Shown: one piece after another, positions 8,258 to 17,481 of the stretch
Layout: every line of letters starts with the position of its first letter
Numbering within the stretch: the stretch's first letter is position 1
Source: CAVAVT01 sp963592185
Lineage (GTDB): Bacteria; Bacillota; Negativicutes; Selenomonadales; Selenomonadaceae
Assembly: GCA_963592185.1 (NCBI GenBank)
Contig: CAVAVT010000002.1
Location: 1 to 64,000, forward strand
Direction of reading: 5' to 3'
Length of the DNA: 64,000 nt
Notes under the pieces: model-generated
The model's input: the letters and a program-made list of their open reading frames with translations, nothing else
The model's database searches: none
What the model was told of the DNA's origin: nothing
Position numbers and translations under genes: made by a program

Positions 8258-10561
8258 TCAGACCTTCTCAATAGGTGCATATTTCTGCATAAGTCCCTTG
8301 ATTCCCTGATCTGGGAACGCAATTTTAAGCTCAACCTCTTCGCCGCTGCCCTGTACAGCCACAACGGTACCGATACCCCATTTTCCGTGACGTGCCTTGT
8401 CTCCAATCTTCCACACCACATTCATATCCGGGCGGATACTTCCAGCTGCCGGACTAGAGGTTGGAGCTTTTCTTGAAAAAGCTGCCATTGCATCAGCTGC
8501 AGACAAGGGACTCCCCATGTTCTCACGCACTCCGCTGCCCATCTGGCTCATAGACGGACGGAACGGAGCCCCATATCCTCTCTGCTGTACAATGCTTGTA
8601 TTTGCAAAACCATAGCTGTTGGGGCGGACCATCAGCTGTTCCTTGTATTCCTCCGGAATCTCATCCAGGAATCTTGACGGTTCATAGGATGTGCTTCGTC
8701 CGTATATAGTACGGGACCTCGCATATGTCATGTACAGTTTGCGCTGTGCTCTAGTAATACCCACATAGCAGGTACGGCGTTCCTCCTCCATCTGGTCCGG
8801 ATCCATAATAGATCTTGAATGTGGGAAAAGTCCTTCCTCCATTCCAGCCATGAAAACTGTGGGGAACTCCAGGCCCTTTGCCGCATGAAGGGTCATTAAG
8901 GTAACTCTGTCATCATCCGTGTCAGCTGTATCAATATCTGATATTAATGAGATGTGGCTGAGGAATTCATCCAGACTGGAATTTTCCTCGCTGCGCTCAA
9001 AATCCTTTGCCACACCTATAAATTCCTTCAAGTTTTCAATTCTTGATTCGTTTTCCGGCTTTTTTTCTGCCTTAAGCTCATCAATATATCCGGATTCATT
9101 AAGAATTTTGTCCAGGAAATCCGACAGCTTCATCATATCCATGCTGCCCATCATTTCAAATATAAATGCAGAAAAAATTCCTAGTGGCTTCTTTACTCTG
9201 GCTGTTATTCCTGGAACATTATCCAATTCCTCTGGATTTGATATAAGATCAAATAAAGGCATATCTCTTTCAGAGGCGTAATTTGACAGCTTTGTAAGGC
9301 TTGCTCCGCCAAGTCCCCTCTTTGGAACATTGATAATACGCAGAAGGCTCACTGTGTCCATTGGATTAAAGATAACTCTCAAGTATGCAATTGCATCCTT
9401 GATTTCCTTGCGGTCATAGAATTTAAGTCCGCCCACCATGGTATAGGGAACCCCAGCCCTCATGAAGCCTTCCTCTATTACTCGGGACTGGGCATTGGTT
9501 CTATAAAGAATGGCAATGTCGCTGTAATCCGCATTGTAAATGGTCTTCTGCTTCATAATGGTATTGGCAATAAAATTTGCCTCATCCCGCTCGTCATTTG
9601 CCAAATAGGTGGTAATTTTTTCACCTTCGGCATTATCTGTCCAAAGATTTTTGGGTCTTCTATTGGAATTGTTGGCAATTACAGCATTTGCTGCTGCAAG
9701 AATTGTTTTTGTTGAACGGTAATTCTGTTCCAGCTTTATGGATGTAGCATCTGGATAATCCTTTTCAAAATCCATGATATTTCTTATATCTGCGCCACGC
9801 CAGCTATAGATAGACTGATCCGCATCACCTACGACACAGATATTTTTATATCCGGCCGCCAAAATTTTTGTAAGCTGATACTGTGCTCCATTGGTATCCT
9901 GATACTCGTCCACCAAAATATATCTAAACCTGCGCTGATATTTTGTACGAATATCTTCATGCTCCTCCAATATTGCCACAGCCACCAGCAAAAGATCGTC
10001 AAAATCCAATGCATTATTGGCTCTAAGCTTTTTTACATACAGCCTGTATACCTCAGCAATTTTCTTTTCATAAAATCCACCAGCCTGTCTTTCAAAGGCT
10101 GACGGTCCCATGAGCTGATTTTTGGCATTGGAAATAGCTGCCTGTACTCCATTAGGACTGAACTGCTTATCATCAAGATTAAGCTCCTTCAAACAGCTCT
10201 TTACAACATTCTGTGAATCACTGGAGTCATAAATAACAAAATTTCTGTTGTAAATTCCTGTAGCCTCAATTTCTCTGCGAAGGAATTTTGCACAGAAAGA
10301 ATGGAATGTGCTAAGCCACACATCCTTTGCCTTTTCACCAATAAAGCGGTCAACACGCTCTCTCATTTCAACAGCTGCCTTATTGGTAAAAGTAATAGCC
10401 AAAATGCTGTAAGGCGGAACATCATGAGCTAAGAGATTTGCTATACGGCAGGTAAGAACCTTTGTCTTGCCTGAGCCTGCACCTGCCATTATGAGAAGCG
10501 GTCCTTCCAGTGTGGTAACAGCAAGCCGCTGTGCGGGATTGAGTCCATTGAGTATATCCAA
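8258..10561 (-). CDS. pcrA: ATP-dependent DNA helicase, PcrA/UvrD family
   Basis: This 767-residue SF1A helicase acts in repair and in displacing RNA polymerase or RecA. The Q motif GLNPAQRLAV, Walker A AGAGSGKTKVL, Walker B VDEYQDTN, motif III GDADQSIYSWRGADI and motif VI CYVGITRAQRKLYM are all present. The C-terminal Tudor-like region (WKIGDKARHGKWGIGTV) identifies the PcrA group. Translation starts with TTG, supported by AGGAGG six bases upstream and no better ATG. It is cotranscribed with ligA. The ppaC terminator lies just upstream. Confidence 0.96.
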   Translation of the reverse strand: MDILNGLNPAQRLAVTTLEGPLLIMAGAGSGKTKVLTCRIANLLAHDVPPYSILAITFTNKAAVEMRERVDRFIGEKAKDVWLSTFHSFCAKFLRREIEATGIYNRNFVIYDSSDSQNVVKSCLKELNLDDKQFSPNGVQAAISNAKNQLMGPSAFERQAGGFYEKKIAEVYRLYVKKLRANNALDFDDLLLVAVAILEEHEDIRTKYQRRFRYILVDEYQDTNGAQYQLTKILAAGYKNICVVGDADQSIYSWRGADIRNIMDFEKDYPDATSIKLEQNYRSTKTILAAANAVIANNSNRRPKNLWTDNAEGEKITTYLANDERDEANFIANTIMKQKTIYNADYSDIAILYRTNAQSRVIEEGFMRAGVPYTMVGGLKFYDRKEIKDAIAYLRVIFNPMDTVSLLRIINVPKRGLGGASLTKLSNYASERDMPLFDLISNPEELDNVPGITARVKKPLGIFSAFIFEMMGSMDMMKLSDFLDKILNESGYIDELKAEKKPENESRIENLKEFIGVAKDFERSEENSSLDEFLSHISLISDIDTADTDDDRVTLMTLHAAKGLEFPTVFMAGMEEGLFPHSRSIMDPDQMEEERRTCYVGITRAQRKLYMTYARSRTIYGRSTSYEPSRFLDEIPEEYKEQLMVRPNSYGFANTSIVQQRGYGAPFRPSMSQMGSGVRENMGSPLSAADAMAAFSRKAPTSSPAAGSIRPDMNVVWKIGDKARHGKWGIGTVVAVQGSGEEVELKIAFPDQGIKGLMQKYAPIEKV

Positions 10562-10602
10562 GGTAAGCCTCCTAATAAAGCACTAAAAATCCGTGTTTAG
10601 AA

Positions 10603-10657
10603 TAGAAAAGGACTGCCGGGGGCGGCTTCAAAATATGAAATCGCACTGCAGTCCTTT
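10603..10657 (-). terminator. Terminator after ppaC
   Basis: AAAGGACTGC and GGCAGTCCTTTT form a 10-bp stem enclosing a long loop, followed by TTTTCTATT on the minus strand, between ppaC and pcrA. The pcrA promoter was not identified with confidence. Confidence 0.65.
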
Positions 10658-10685
10658 ATTGCTAAAAATCAACCAGCGTAGAAAA

Positions 10686-11636
10686 TCAGATACGCTTTAC
10701 AGCCTCAGAAAGCGGCGGTATAATCTGCTTCTTGCGGGACATTACTCCAGGCAGATGAATGCAGTTATCCTCTACATCCTTCTCGAAGGCAGCCTTCAGA
10801 AGTTCTACTGGGGAGCCAACATAAAGCAGGTCGGTGCTTTCGTTGAGAATGTCAGTAACCATTACCAGACTCATGTCATAACCCTCAGCCTTGCAGATTC
10901 CCTCCATAGCCTCAACCATCTGAGCCTTAATATCAAGAACCTCGCTGGGATCCATTACAGAAATCTGGCTTACAATGATGCTGTAGTCACCAATTTTGAA
11001 TTCCTTAAGATCTGTTTTTGCAATTTCAGCAGGAGTCATATCGCCAATTCCTGCGCCAGCCTTGAGCATTGCCATGCCGTATTCGTTAATGTCAACACCA
11101 GCTGCTGCAGCCAGCTTATCGCAGGTATCCTTATCCAGCTGTGTGCAGGTAGGAGACTTGAAAAGTACAGTATCAGAAAGAATAGCAGAAAGGAGAATAC
11201 CAGCTATTTCCTTTGGAAGCTCTACGTTATTCTGCCAGTACAGGTTGGAAATAATTGTTGCGGTACATCCGACAGGCTGCACATTGATGTAGATCGGATC
11301 AGAAGTCTGAAGTCCTCCCATGCGGTGATGGTCAACAACCTCAACAAGCTTTGCGGACTCGATTCCCTCAACAGCCTGACCAAATTCATTGTGGTCAACG
11401 AGAATTACGCTCTGAACATCTTCATCAGAGGATTCGAGCTTTTCTACAAGCATAGGAGCGTCTACCTTAAAATAATCCAGCGCATAATCAGTCTCAGCAT
11501 TGGTTTTGCCGCAACGAACAGCTACAGCCTCTGTTCCAAGCTTATTCTTGAGATTTGCATAGGCAATTGCGGAGCAAATAGAATCAGTATCAGGATTACG
11601 GTGTCCAACTACATATACAGGCTTATTATTTGTCAT
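10686..11636 (-). CDS. ppaC: Manganese-dependent (family II) inorganic pyrophosphatase
   Basis: The protein (316 residues from the chosen start) hydrolyses pyrophosphate and belongs to the DHH phosphoesterase superfamily. Metal-binding motifs include VVGHRNPDTDSICSA, ILVDHNEFGQA and the DHH signature EVVDHHRMGG; the C-terminal DHHA2 domain ends with PGVMSRKKQIIPPL, whose RKK-type basic motif binds substrate. The start at 11636 is preferred over an upstream in-frame codon because AGGAGG lies nine bases before it. No CBS insertion is present, so this is the simple, unregulated form. Its promoter is a palindromic repeat (11700-11746). Confidence 0.95.
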   Translation of the reverse strand: MTNNKPVYVVGHRNPDTDSICSAIAYANLKNKLGTEAVAVRCGKTNAETDYALDYFKVDAPMLVEKLESSDEDVQSVILVDHNEFGQAVEGIESAKLVEVVDHHRMGGLQTSDPIYINVQPVGCTATIISNLYWQNNVELPKEIAGILLSAILSDTVLFKSPTCTQLDKDTCDKLAAAAGVDINEYGMAMLKAGAGIGDMTPAEIAKTDLKEFKIGDYSIIVSQISVMDPSEVLDIKAQMVEAMEGICKAEGYDMSLVMVTDILNESTDLLYVGSPVELLKAAFEKDVEDNCIHLPGVMSRKKQIIPPLSEAVKRI

Positions 11637-11699
11637 TAAGGTCTTCCTCCTAAATATTTCATACACGGACTTTTTCGCCCAAATTTAACATTCCTAATC

Positions 11700-11746
11700 A
11701 TTATAACGCTATTGCTTGGGTTTTGCCAATGGCAAAACATCCTATA
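11700..11746 (-). repeat. Palindromic promoter repeat, copy A (upstream of ppaC)
   Basis: Starting one base after the stop codon of the phosphoethanolamine transferase gene is a perfect 19-base palindrome (GTTTTGCCA, one base, TGGCAAAAC; 11720-11738). It overlaps a -35 TTGGCA (11724-11729), which is 18 bases from a perfect TATAAT (11700-11705). It matches copy D at 39 of 47 positions and looks like the ppaC promoter, about 55 bases before its RBS. Confidence 0.7.
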
Positions 11747-13486
11747 TCAGTCATCCCCATTGCCTTCCGGCACAATACCGGTGGCAATCTGTTTGTCATA
11801 ATCCAACTTGTCAAAGATTCGAGGTCTATTAGGATTAAAGCTGTCATTGACAATACTTTTTGAGGAATCATATTCCGGAGTCTCTACATCCGCAATATCC
11901 AATATGGTATGAATCATAATATCAGACATATACGGTCTGTTGACTGCCGCCTTTATCTGCTCCCACTTATCAGCATATTTTTCCTTGAAGCTGTCTGAAG
12001 CCCAGACAATCATAGGAATCTCAATCATGTGTCTGTTGGGATTCTCTTCAATATGGCCGTTGAATCCGCCATCATCATATACCGCTTCTCCATGGTCTGG
12101 CAGATAAATAACTAGTGTCTCGCTATCCCTGAATTTATCAATAATATTTTTTACTATATAGTCATTATAGTAAAGGGCATTGTCATACTGGGCAATAACC
12201 AACTTTTTTTCCTCTGGGATATCAAGCTGAATATCATCGGGGTTGAATTTGGTAAAGCTATAAGGGAATCTGTTGTAATAAAGACCATGTCCCCCCATGA
12301 GATGAACAACATAGAAATTCTTATCCGGAGAAGCCTCACTCTTTGCCTCATCAATCAGAGGAAAAAGCTCCCCATCAACAATTCCAGAATCTTCATGAGA
12401 ATCACGAATTCTTGTAAAACGGTGCATGGAACTGTGATCCGCATAAATCTGTGCCACATTGCCCCAGATGCCTGAGCTCTCCTGATTTGAAAGCCAGAAG
12501 GTCTTGTATCCTGCAGCATTCATTACATCAATAAGGTTTGCATACTCATACCAAGGCTTGTCCGACTGATTATCACAGAAGGTAAACAGCTTTGAAAGAA
12601 CCGCAATTGTTGTGGAATGTGGACTGACCACATCCCTGAATACAGCAATATCTCCCTTTTCAGCCATCTCATCCAAATACGGCGTATTGGGCAGGTAATA
12701 CCCATAGAGATGCATGTGGTTTCTGTTTGTTGACTCTCCAAGGATAAAGACGATATTTTTTATCTTGCTGTCATTTTTTGTAATGTTCACATTGGCATGA
12801 AGCTGCTCCTTCAGCCTGTGATAGGCCCTCATGTTGTCTATTGCCTTTCCAGAGGACACACACATTCTCTGAAGGGGCAAAAAATCGTCATAAAAAATTT
12901 CCGGATACATTACAGCTGTCTTTACTGTATAAAAACAAGACAACGCAAACATCAAAGTGAACAGCTTTACACCATTGGCTCTACCAAGCTGAATCATGCT
13001 AAAGATATGGGACTTGATTATGACCGCAATAATCGCAATAATTACCGCCAGCCCTAATATCTCTTTTACGCCCACATACATTTTAATAAATTCTACAGCT
13101 TCCTTCTGATTCGTTTCCAGCATAGAATTTATAATGCCCACACCTATGAGAGCACTGTAATTGTACATAGTAAAGGCTTCTATAAAGAATGGAACAAAGC
13201 ATACAGCAATTACAACGCCCTTCACTATTTTCCGAAGCAGATGATGTGGAATATTCTCCAGGAGCCCAGTTATTACAAATGAAGCGAAGAGGCATAAAAA
13301 TCCATAGCCTATGGCAACATCCACCTTGTCTTGATTTATCATAGACCAGCACATGGTAAATGCATTCATGAAGAAAAATGCTAGTATAAATTTGGCATGT
13401 TCAGCAAAAAAATAGGCAAATTTTTCCATAAGCCCCATAATGCCGGATTTGTAACGTCTGCGATTTCTGTTAATATATTCAGCCAC
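11747..13486 (-). CDS. Phosphoethanolamine transferase, CptA/EptB-type sulfatase fold
   Basis: From the chosen GTG start the protein has 579 residues: about five membrane helices in the first 200, then a periplasmic alkaline-phosphatase/sulfatase-like domain. The metal and nucleophile motif is ILGESTNRNHMHLYGY, with the acceptor threonine near residue 253; later ligands lie in YLPDHGEAVYDDGG and GHIEENPNRH. The family transfers phosphoethanolamine from phosphatidylethanolamine to LPS core or lipid A, which fits the nearby psd-pssA genes and an outer membrane. GTG at 13486 is preferred because AGGTGG lies nine bases upstream; a TTG at 13522 has no RBS. It follows queE by 16-52 bases depending on start. 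Confidence 0.85.
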   Translation of the reverse strand: MAEYINRNRRRYKSGIMGLMEKFAYFFAEHAKFILAFFFMNAFTMCWSMINQDKVDVAIGYGFLCLFASFVITGLLENIPHHLLRKIVKGVVIAVCFVPFFIEAFTMYNYSALIGVGIINSMLETNQKEAVEFIKMYVGVKEILGLAVIIAIIAVIIKSHIFSMIQLGRANGVKLFTLMFALSCFYTVKTAVMYPEIFYDDFLPLQRMCVSSGKAIDNMRAYHRLKEQLHANVNITKNDSKIKNIVFILGESTNRNHMHLYGYYLPNTPYLDEMAEKGDIAVFRDVVSPHSTTIAVLSKLFTFCDNQSDKPWYEYANLIDVMNAAGYKTFWLSNQESSGIWGNVAQIYADHSSMHRFTRIRDSHEDSGIVDGELFPLIDEAKSEASPDKNFYVVHLMGGHGLYYNRFPYSFTKFNPDDIQLDIPEEKKLVIAQYDNALYYNDYIVKNIIDKFRDSETLVIYLPDHGEAVYDDGGFNGHIEENPNRHMIEIPMIVWASDSFKEKYADKWEQIKAAVNRPYMSDIMIHTILDIADVETPEYDSSKSIVNDSFNPNRPRIFDKLDYDKQIATGIVPEGNGDD

Positions 13487-13538
13487 TAAACCATCCCACC
13501 TTTTCAATAAGATTAAGCACAATGCATTTGCTGAAAAA

Positions 13539-14270
13539 TCAAAGCTGATTCATCATTCTGTGAGTCTGAGGTATAATCCTCACATCACTAAGCTTTTCCA
13601 ATGCCATCTGCTGGCATTCAAGCATCCTTTCAGGATCTGTACCCTTACAATTCTTCATAGGTGTAACCGGCTGAAGTATAAGCAAAATATCAGAGTCAAC
13701 ATTGGCGATGAGCTCCACAGCACGTCTAATCTCGCTATCAGTGGATTCCGCAGAAATTACCAGTTTAACGTATACATCCTTGCATTTTGCAAGCTGGAGA
13801 AATTTCTCATGCTCATCCCACAGCTCTCTCCCAGTAACACTAGGAAGTTTGATATCCATGCTTATAATATCTACACAGCCAATTACCTTTTCCAATTCCT
13901 TATAAAGTGTTCCATTGGTCTCTAAAAGGAACTTAGTATTCACTCTGGTGGCAAGCTCGCCAATGAAGTCCGCATGTAGAAGTGGCTCTCCCCCAGTAAG
14001 GCTTACCGCCTGATGAGGCACAGCATCTAAAAATGACTGAATCTCTTCTGCAATAAATTCCACAGTAAGGGGATTTTCTACCAAATCAAATTTATGGGTT
14101 CCAGGTACTGACTCAATATTGCAAAACCTGTGGGTTCCTGGAATATTTTCTGTATCGCAATAGCCGCAATCCAGATTGCAGCCCTCAAAACGGACAAAAA
14201 GCTGTCTGCAGCCAACATATTTTCCCTCACCCTGTACAGAGGAAAATATCTCAATCAAATTTTTTTCCAA
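13539..14270 (-). CDS. queE: 7-carboxy-7-deazaguanine synthase QueE
   Basis: QueE (243 residues) is the radical SAM enzyme that converts 6-carboxytetrahydropterin to 7-carboxy-7-deazaguanine in queuosine synthesis. It starts with [27 protein letters not shown] family sequence; the cluster motif is C-x3-C-x2-C in [11 protein letters not shown], and the SAM glycine motif is SLTGGEPLL. An insertion typical of the longer QueE type follows the cluster and here shows an internal repeat (IPGTHRF/VPGTHKF). queD lies directly upstream, five bases away, so substrate maker and user are cotranscribed. Confidence 0.93.
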   Translation of the reverse strand: MEKNLIEIFSSVQGEGKYVGCRQLFVRFEGCNLDCGYCDTENIPGTHRFCNIESVPGTHKFDLVENPLTVEFIAEEIQSFLDAVPHQAVSLTGGEPLLHADFIGELATRVNTKFLLETNGTLYKELEKVIGCVDIISMDIKLPSVTGRELWDEHEKFLQLAKCKDVYVKLVISAESTDSEIRRAVELIANVDSDILLILQPVTPMKNCKGTDPERMLECQQMALEKLSDVRIIPQTHRMMNQL

Positions 14271-14275
14271 CTATA

Positions 14276-14650
14276 TCAATCCTTAGTGTAAATTACCGAA
14301 GTTTTGGGAGATTCCCATACCTCTACAGATTTGAGCTTTGCCTCGCCCTGCAATGCCTCATGTTTCTCAAGCTCTTCAAATACAAATCTTGCAAGATTCT
14401 CAGCTGTAGGGTTCTGCTTGGAAAAATGCTCCAATTCATTTAAATAACGATGGTCCAGCATATCAAGAATGTCATTAAGGGCCGCCTTAACCACCTTAAA
14501 ATCCACAAGCATTCCAAGTTCATCAAGCTCTGTGCCTGAAACCTGCGCCTGTACAATCCAGCTATGGCCGTGAAGCCTGTTGCATTTTCCAGGATATCCA
14601 TCAACTCTATGCGCTGCCTCAAATGCAGCATCAACCTTTACTGTATACAT
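14276..14650 (-). CDS. queD: 6-carboxy-5,6,7,8-tetrahydropterin synthase QueD
   Basis: QueD (124 residues) converts 7,8-dihydroneopterin triphosphate to 6-carboxytetrahydropterin. The zinc-binding histidines lie in AAHRVDGYPGKCNRLHGHSW, which also holds the catalytic cysteine of the C-x3-H-x-H motif; LDHRYLNEL is the second family signature. The substrate comes from FolE, encoded at 48.0-48.6 kb. It is the first gene of queD-queE; the 80-base gap upstream contains a terminator and a second hairpin just before the RBS. No preQ1 riboswitch was recognised. Confidence 0.93.
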   Translation of the reverse strand: MYTVKVDAAFEAAHRVDGYPGKCNRLHGHSWIVQAQVSGTELDELGMLVDFKVVKAALNDILDMLDHRYLNELEHFSKQNPTAENLARFVFEELEKHEALQGEAKLKSVEVWESPKTSVIYTKD

Positions 14651-14660
14651 AAAAAATCCT

Positions 14661-14685
14661 TTCGTCCCTTACCATATGTGACGAA
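14661..14685 (-). promoter_or_regulatory. Hairpin in the queD leader, next to the RBS
   Basis: TTCGTC and GACGAA form a perfect 6-bp stem with a 13-base loop, between the T-run of the upstream terminator and the AAGGA of queD. It could influence translation of queD; this is structure seen in sequence, the role is inference. Confidence 0.35.
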
Positions 14686-14686
14686 C

Positions 14687-14711
14687 AAAAAAAGATGAGC
14701 TTGCACTCACC
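14687..14711 (-). terminator. Intrinsic terminator after the GT2 gene
   Basis: GGTGAG and CTCATC pair (one G-U) around a six-base loop, followed by seven Ts on the minus strand. The stem is short, so readthrough into queD is likely. Confidence 0.65.
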
Positions 14712-14730
14712 TTTTTCCGTTCCAGACACA

Positions 14731-16008
14731 TTATTTTCCAGAATCACGATTGTTAGTAAGTCCGGCTGTATTCTTCACATTTCCCATAATGTCCGCATAA
14801 TTCATTGCACGGGTATGCTGGGTGTGGCTCCATTCATGCTCGTTTCTATGAATGAATCCAATGAAGATAATCGGTATCCAAGAATAAATAAATACTGGAT
14901 AAAGCAAAAGGTACAGCCATGCCTTAAATTTAGCACGAATCTTGAACAGAATAATCATTGGGATTATATACTGGGCAAGCATGATTATTGTCATTAGCTC
15001 TGATGGCATGAAATTGTATATATTGGTATAAAATGGTGGGAATGCCAGCTGTATATAGCTTATGACCACGAAAATGGTGGATATCATAAGGAAATACGGC
15101 TGAACCAAATATATACATCCGTCAAGCATACGGATATCTCTCTGCTTAATTCCTTCTTTGAGCATTTTAGGAATATAGCGGTGTGCCACGTCAAACTGGC
15201 CCTGCGCCCATCTCTTACGCTGATTCCATGACTGCTTAAATGTAAGGGGCTTCTCATCGTAAACAATGGCATCATGTGCCCAAGTTGTCTTTATACCCTC
15301 AGCCAGAGATTTCATGGTAAATTCCATGTCCTCAGTAAGACAGGTAGCACGCCACCCATGCTTTTTCAATACATCTGTTGTTATGCACATTCCAGTTCCG
15401 CCCAATACAGCTGACAAACCAATATTGGTCTTAGCCAGATGGTTCAGATGGTCAATAACCCAGAACGCAATTGCAAAAGTACCAGCTACCCAGGTGTCAT
15501 AAGGATTCTTTGCATCCAAATATCCCTGTATTATCTTATCACCCTTGCAAAGTCTGTTGTTCATCTCCATAAGGAACTTTGGATGTACAAGATTGTCTGC
15601 GTCAAAAATAACAACAGCATCGTACTCCTTGTCCAGCTTGAACAGCTTTTCAAACATCCACTCCAAAGCATATCCCTTGCTCTTCTTAGTGGGATGTGTT
15701 CTTTCACAAACTATAGCTCCGGCATTGGCTGCTATCTCCGCGGTGTTATCCGTGCAATTATCAGCAATTACATAGATATCATAAAGCTCCTTGGGATAAT
15801 CCAGATTCTTAAGGTTATCGATAAGCTGTCCAATAACAGCTTTCTCGTTATGAGCTGCAACAATTACAGCAAAATTTTTCTGCGGAGTTTTTATCTTCTT
15901 CTCCTTGAACTTCCACAGGCCAAAGAAGCCTATGATGAAATAGTACAGTGTAAACAGAAAAATAATTATCTGAATCGGAAGCATAATTATGTCAAAAACA
16001 TGAAACAT
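14731..16008 (-). CDS. Membrane-bound family 2 glycosyltransferase (processive type)
   Basis: This 425-residue protein has an N-terminal membrane helix (about residues 5-30), a cytoplasmic GT-A domain and four or so C-terminal helices. Family 2 motifs are DAD at 136-138, TED at 225-227 and QRKRW at 263-267, the last being the Q-x-x-R-W motif of processive synthases such as PgaC, hyaluronan or cellulose synthases. It therefore probably builds an exopolysaccharide from a nucleotide sugar, but the sugar cannot be deduced and no partner polysaccharide genes adjoin. It follows pssA by 47 bases, so it may belong to the psd-pssA transcript, and ends at a terminator. Confidence 0.8.
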   Translation of the reverse strand: MFHVFDIIMLPIQIIIFLFTLYYFIIGFFGLWKFKEKKIKTPQKNFAVIVAAHNEKAVIGQLIDNLKNLDYPKELYDIYVIADNCTDNTAEIAANAGAIVCERTHPTKKSKGYALEWMFEKLFKLDKEYDAVVIFDADNLVHPKFLMEMNNRLCKGDKIIQGYLDAKNPYDTWVAGTFAIAFWVIDHLNHLAKTNIGLSAVLGGTGMCITTDVLKKHGWRATCLTEDMEFTMKSLAEGIKTTWAHDAIVYDEKPLTFKQSWNQRKRWAQGQFDVAHRYIPKMLKEGIKQRDIRMLDGCIYLVQPYFLMISTIFVVISYIQLAFPPFYTNIYNFMPSELMTIIMLAQYIIPMIILFKIRAKFKAWLYLLLYPVFIYSWIPIIFIGFIHRNEHEWSHTQHTRAMNYADIMGNVKNTAGLTNNRDSGK

Positions 16009-16055
16009 AAAAGCCTGTCTCCTTTAACATTTATCTTATATGCGTGTAATCTAAA

Positions 16056-16763
16056 TCACTTGCCGGACCCAGAAAACAACGCCATAAGGGAATTCAATAT
16101 TCCGAACACAGCATAGGTACCAAATACAGCGGTGAGAACTGCGGCAACAATGGCATCCCTGCCAAAATAAATTATGCTGACAAACATAACTGCTGCAACT
16201 ACCTTTGGCAGGAGATACATTTTTTCTCCTGCACCCTTAAAATCAGGATAGTGTACATGGCTGACCATCAGGAATCCCACAATAACAATTGCAACAGGAT
16301 AGAAATATCCAAAGCACTGAGGATTAATTCCTATAGCATTAAAAAGCAAAGTGGTAGTTGATACCAGGCAGCCGCCGGCAGGAATTGCAAGGCCCATGAA
16401 GTATCCATGCACCACGTCAGTATTTACATTGAATCTAGCAAGTCTCCAACATCCGCAAAGAGCAAAGCAGATTGCACAGACCCATCCAAGATAGCCAAAC
16501 TCATGGAGATAGAAGCTATATGCCAGGATTCCAGGAGCCGCACCAAAGGAAACCAAGTCACAAAGAGAATCAAGCTCCTTGCCCATTTCACTGCTAACGC
16601 CGAAGAAACGTGCAGAACGTCCATCCAGTCCATCAGCCACAAGCGCTATAAGGATAAATACCGACCCCATGAACATATCACCATTTAAGGTCGATAAAAT
16701 AGAGCACATTCCAAATACAAGATTTGAAGATGTCAGCACATTAGGAATTAAGGATCTATACAT
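16056..16763 (-). CDS. pssA: CDP-diacylglycerol-serine O-phosphatidyltransferase
   Basis: PssA (235 residues, multiple membrane helices) makes phosphatidylserine from CDP-diacylglycerol and serine. The CDP-alcohol phosphatidyltransferase signature is complete: D47-G48-x2-A51-R52-x8-G61-x3-D65-x3-D69, within DGLDGRSARFFG and ELDSLCD. It belongs to the integral-membrane type II group found in Bacillus and many Firmicutes. Its start overlaps the end of psd by eight bases, so both are translated together and act in sequence to yield phosphatidylethanolamine. Confidence 0.95.
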   Translation of the reverse strand: MYRSLIPNVLTSSNLVFGMCSILSTLNGDMFMGSVFILIALVADGLDGRSARFFGVSSEMGKELDSLCDLVSFGAAPGILAYSFYLHEFGYLGWVCAICFALCGCWRLARFNVNTDVVHGYFMGLAIPAGGCLVSTTTLLFNAIGINPQCFGYFYPVAIVIVGFLMVSHVHYPDFKGAGEKMYLLPKVVAAVMFVSIIYFGRDAIVAAVLTAVFGTYAVFGILNSLMALFSGSGK

Positions 16764-17415
16764 TAGAATTCTTGCCTCCAGTCTTTATTTTTCCAAGAAC
16801 AGTCAGCCCTCCAGAGACTTTCTGCCCCTTCTTTACATTGACTTCCACACTTTGAGGCATTACGACCTCCAAGCATGAGCCAAATCTAATCATTCCGTAC
16901 AGCTCACCCTGCTTGAGATTGTCATCTAGGGTTACCCATGAAACAATTCGCCTTGCAAGAATGCCAGCTATCTGGGTAACTGTAATTCTTATCTTGTCAT
17001 TTTCAATGCCTATGAGATGGTGCTCATTTTCAAAGCCAACCTCATCCTTATATGCAGGTCTGAACCGTCCGCAATAATATTTTTGAAGCTTTATCTCACC
17101 ATCAATAGGACTTCTGTTCACATGTACATTGAATACAGACATGAAAATAACAACCTTCGTACACGGCTCCTTGATAAAATCATCGCCGTCTACCTGCACT
17201 ATGTCCTGTACAGTTCCATCCGCCGGAGACAGTACAACATTTTCATCGGTCAAAATAGTTCTTTTTGGATTTCTAAAAAAATACGTAAAATAACACGCCA
17301 AAATTCCCGGCACTATAGCCCAATACGGACTTACAAAAACACCGAGAATCACAGCAACCGCCAAGGAACTAAAAATAAATACATATCCTTCCCTTACAAT
17401 TGCAGGAATATTCAA
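16756..17415 (-). CDS. psd: Phosphatidylserine decarboxylase proenzyme
   Basis: This 219-residue protein is the short, archaeal-type Psd. An N-terminal membrane segment (about 10-45) precedes the decarboxylase domain with FMSVFNVHVNRSP and the self-cleavage site in IRFGSCLEV, where cleavage between G179 and S180 would create the pyruvoyl group. It converts phosphatidylserine to phosphatidylethanolamine, the phosphate-head donor for the phosphoethanolamine transferase at 11.7-13.5 kb. It is the first gene of psd-pssA and lies downstream of palindromic repeat copy B. Confidence 0.94.
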   Translation of the reverse strand: MNIPAIVREGYVFIFSSLAVAVILGVFVSPYWAIVPGILACYFTYFFRNPKRTILTDENVVLSPADGTVQDIVQVDGDDFIKEPCTKVVIFMSVFNVHVNRSPIDGEIKLQKYYCGRFRPAYKDEVGFENEHHLIGIENDKIRITVTQIAGILARRIVSWVTLDDNLKQGELYGMIRFGSCLEVVMPQSVEVNVKKGQKVSGGLTVLGKIKTGGKNSNV

Positions 17416-17481
17416 TAATGATGCACCTCCTGTGCAGCAGGCATTTGCTTGTGATGCCTATATATAGGCATTCCGCAGATA

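Noticed and set aside
10593..11639. A 348-codon open frame on the plus strand
   Set aside because: It is fully antisense to ppaC, has no RBS, and its product is Cys/His/Asn-rich with no domain. It is an antisense shadow of a conserved gene.
14085..14150. Recent tandem duplication in QueE (IPGTHRF / VPGTHKF)
   Set aside because: The region aligns with an insertion normal for the longer QueE type, and the two DNA copies differ enough that a recent duplication is not supported.
14650..14731. preQ1 riboswitch before queD
   Set aside because: The leader has two hairpins but neither the preQ1-I pseudoknot consensus nor an A-rich tail that I can recognise.
15439..16116. A 225-codon plus-strand open frame
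   Set aside because: Antisense to the GT2 gene and pssA; composition is that of a shadow frame and no start signal is present. The same applies to plus-strand frames at 23783-24424, 28003-28674, 35397-36083 and 50789-51553.
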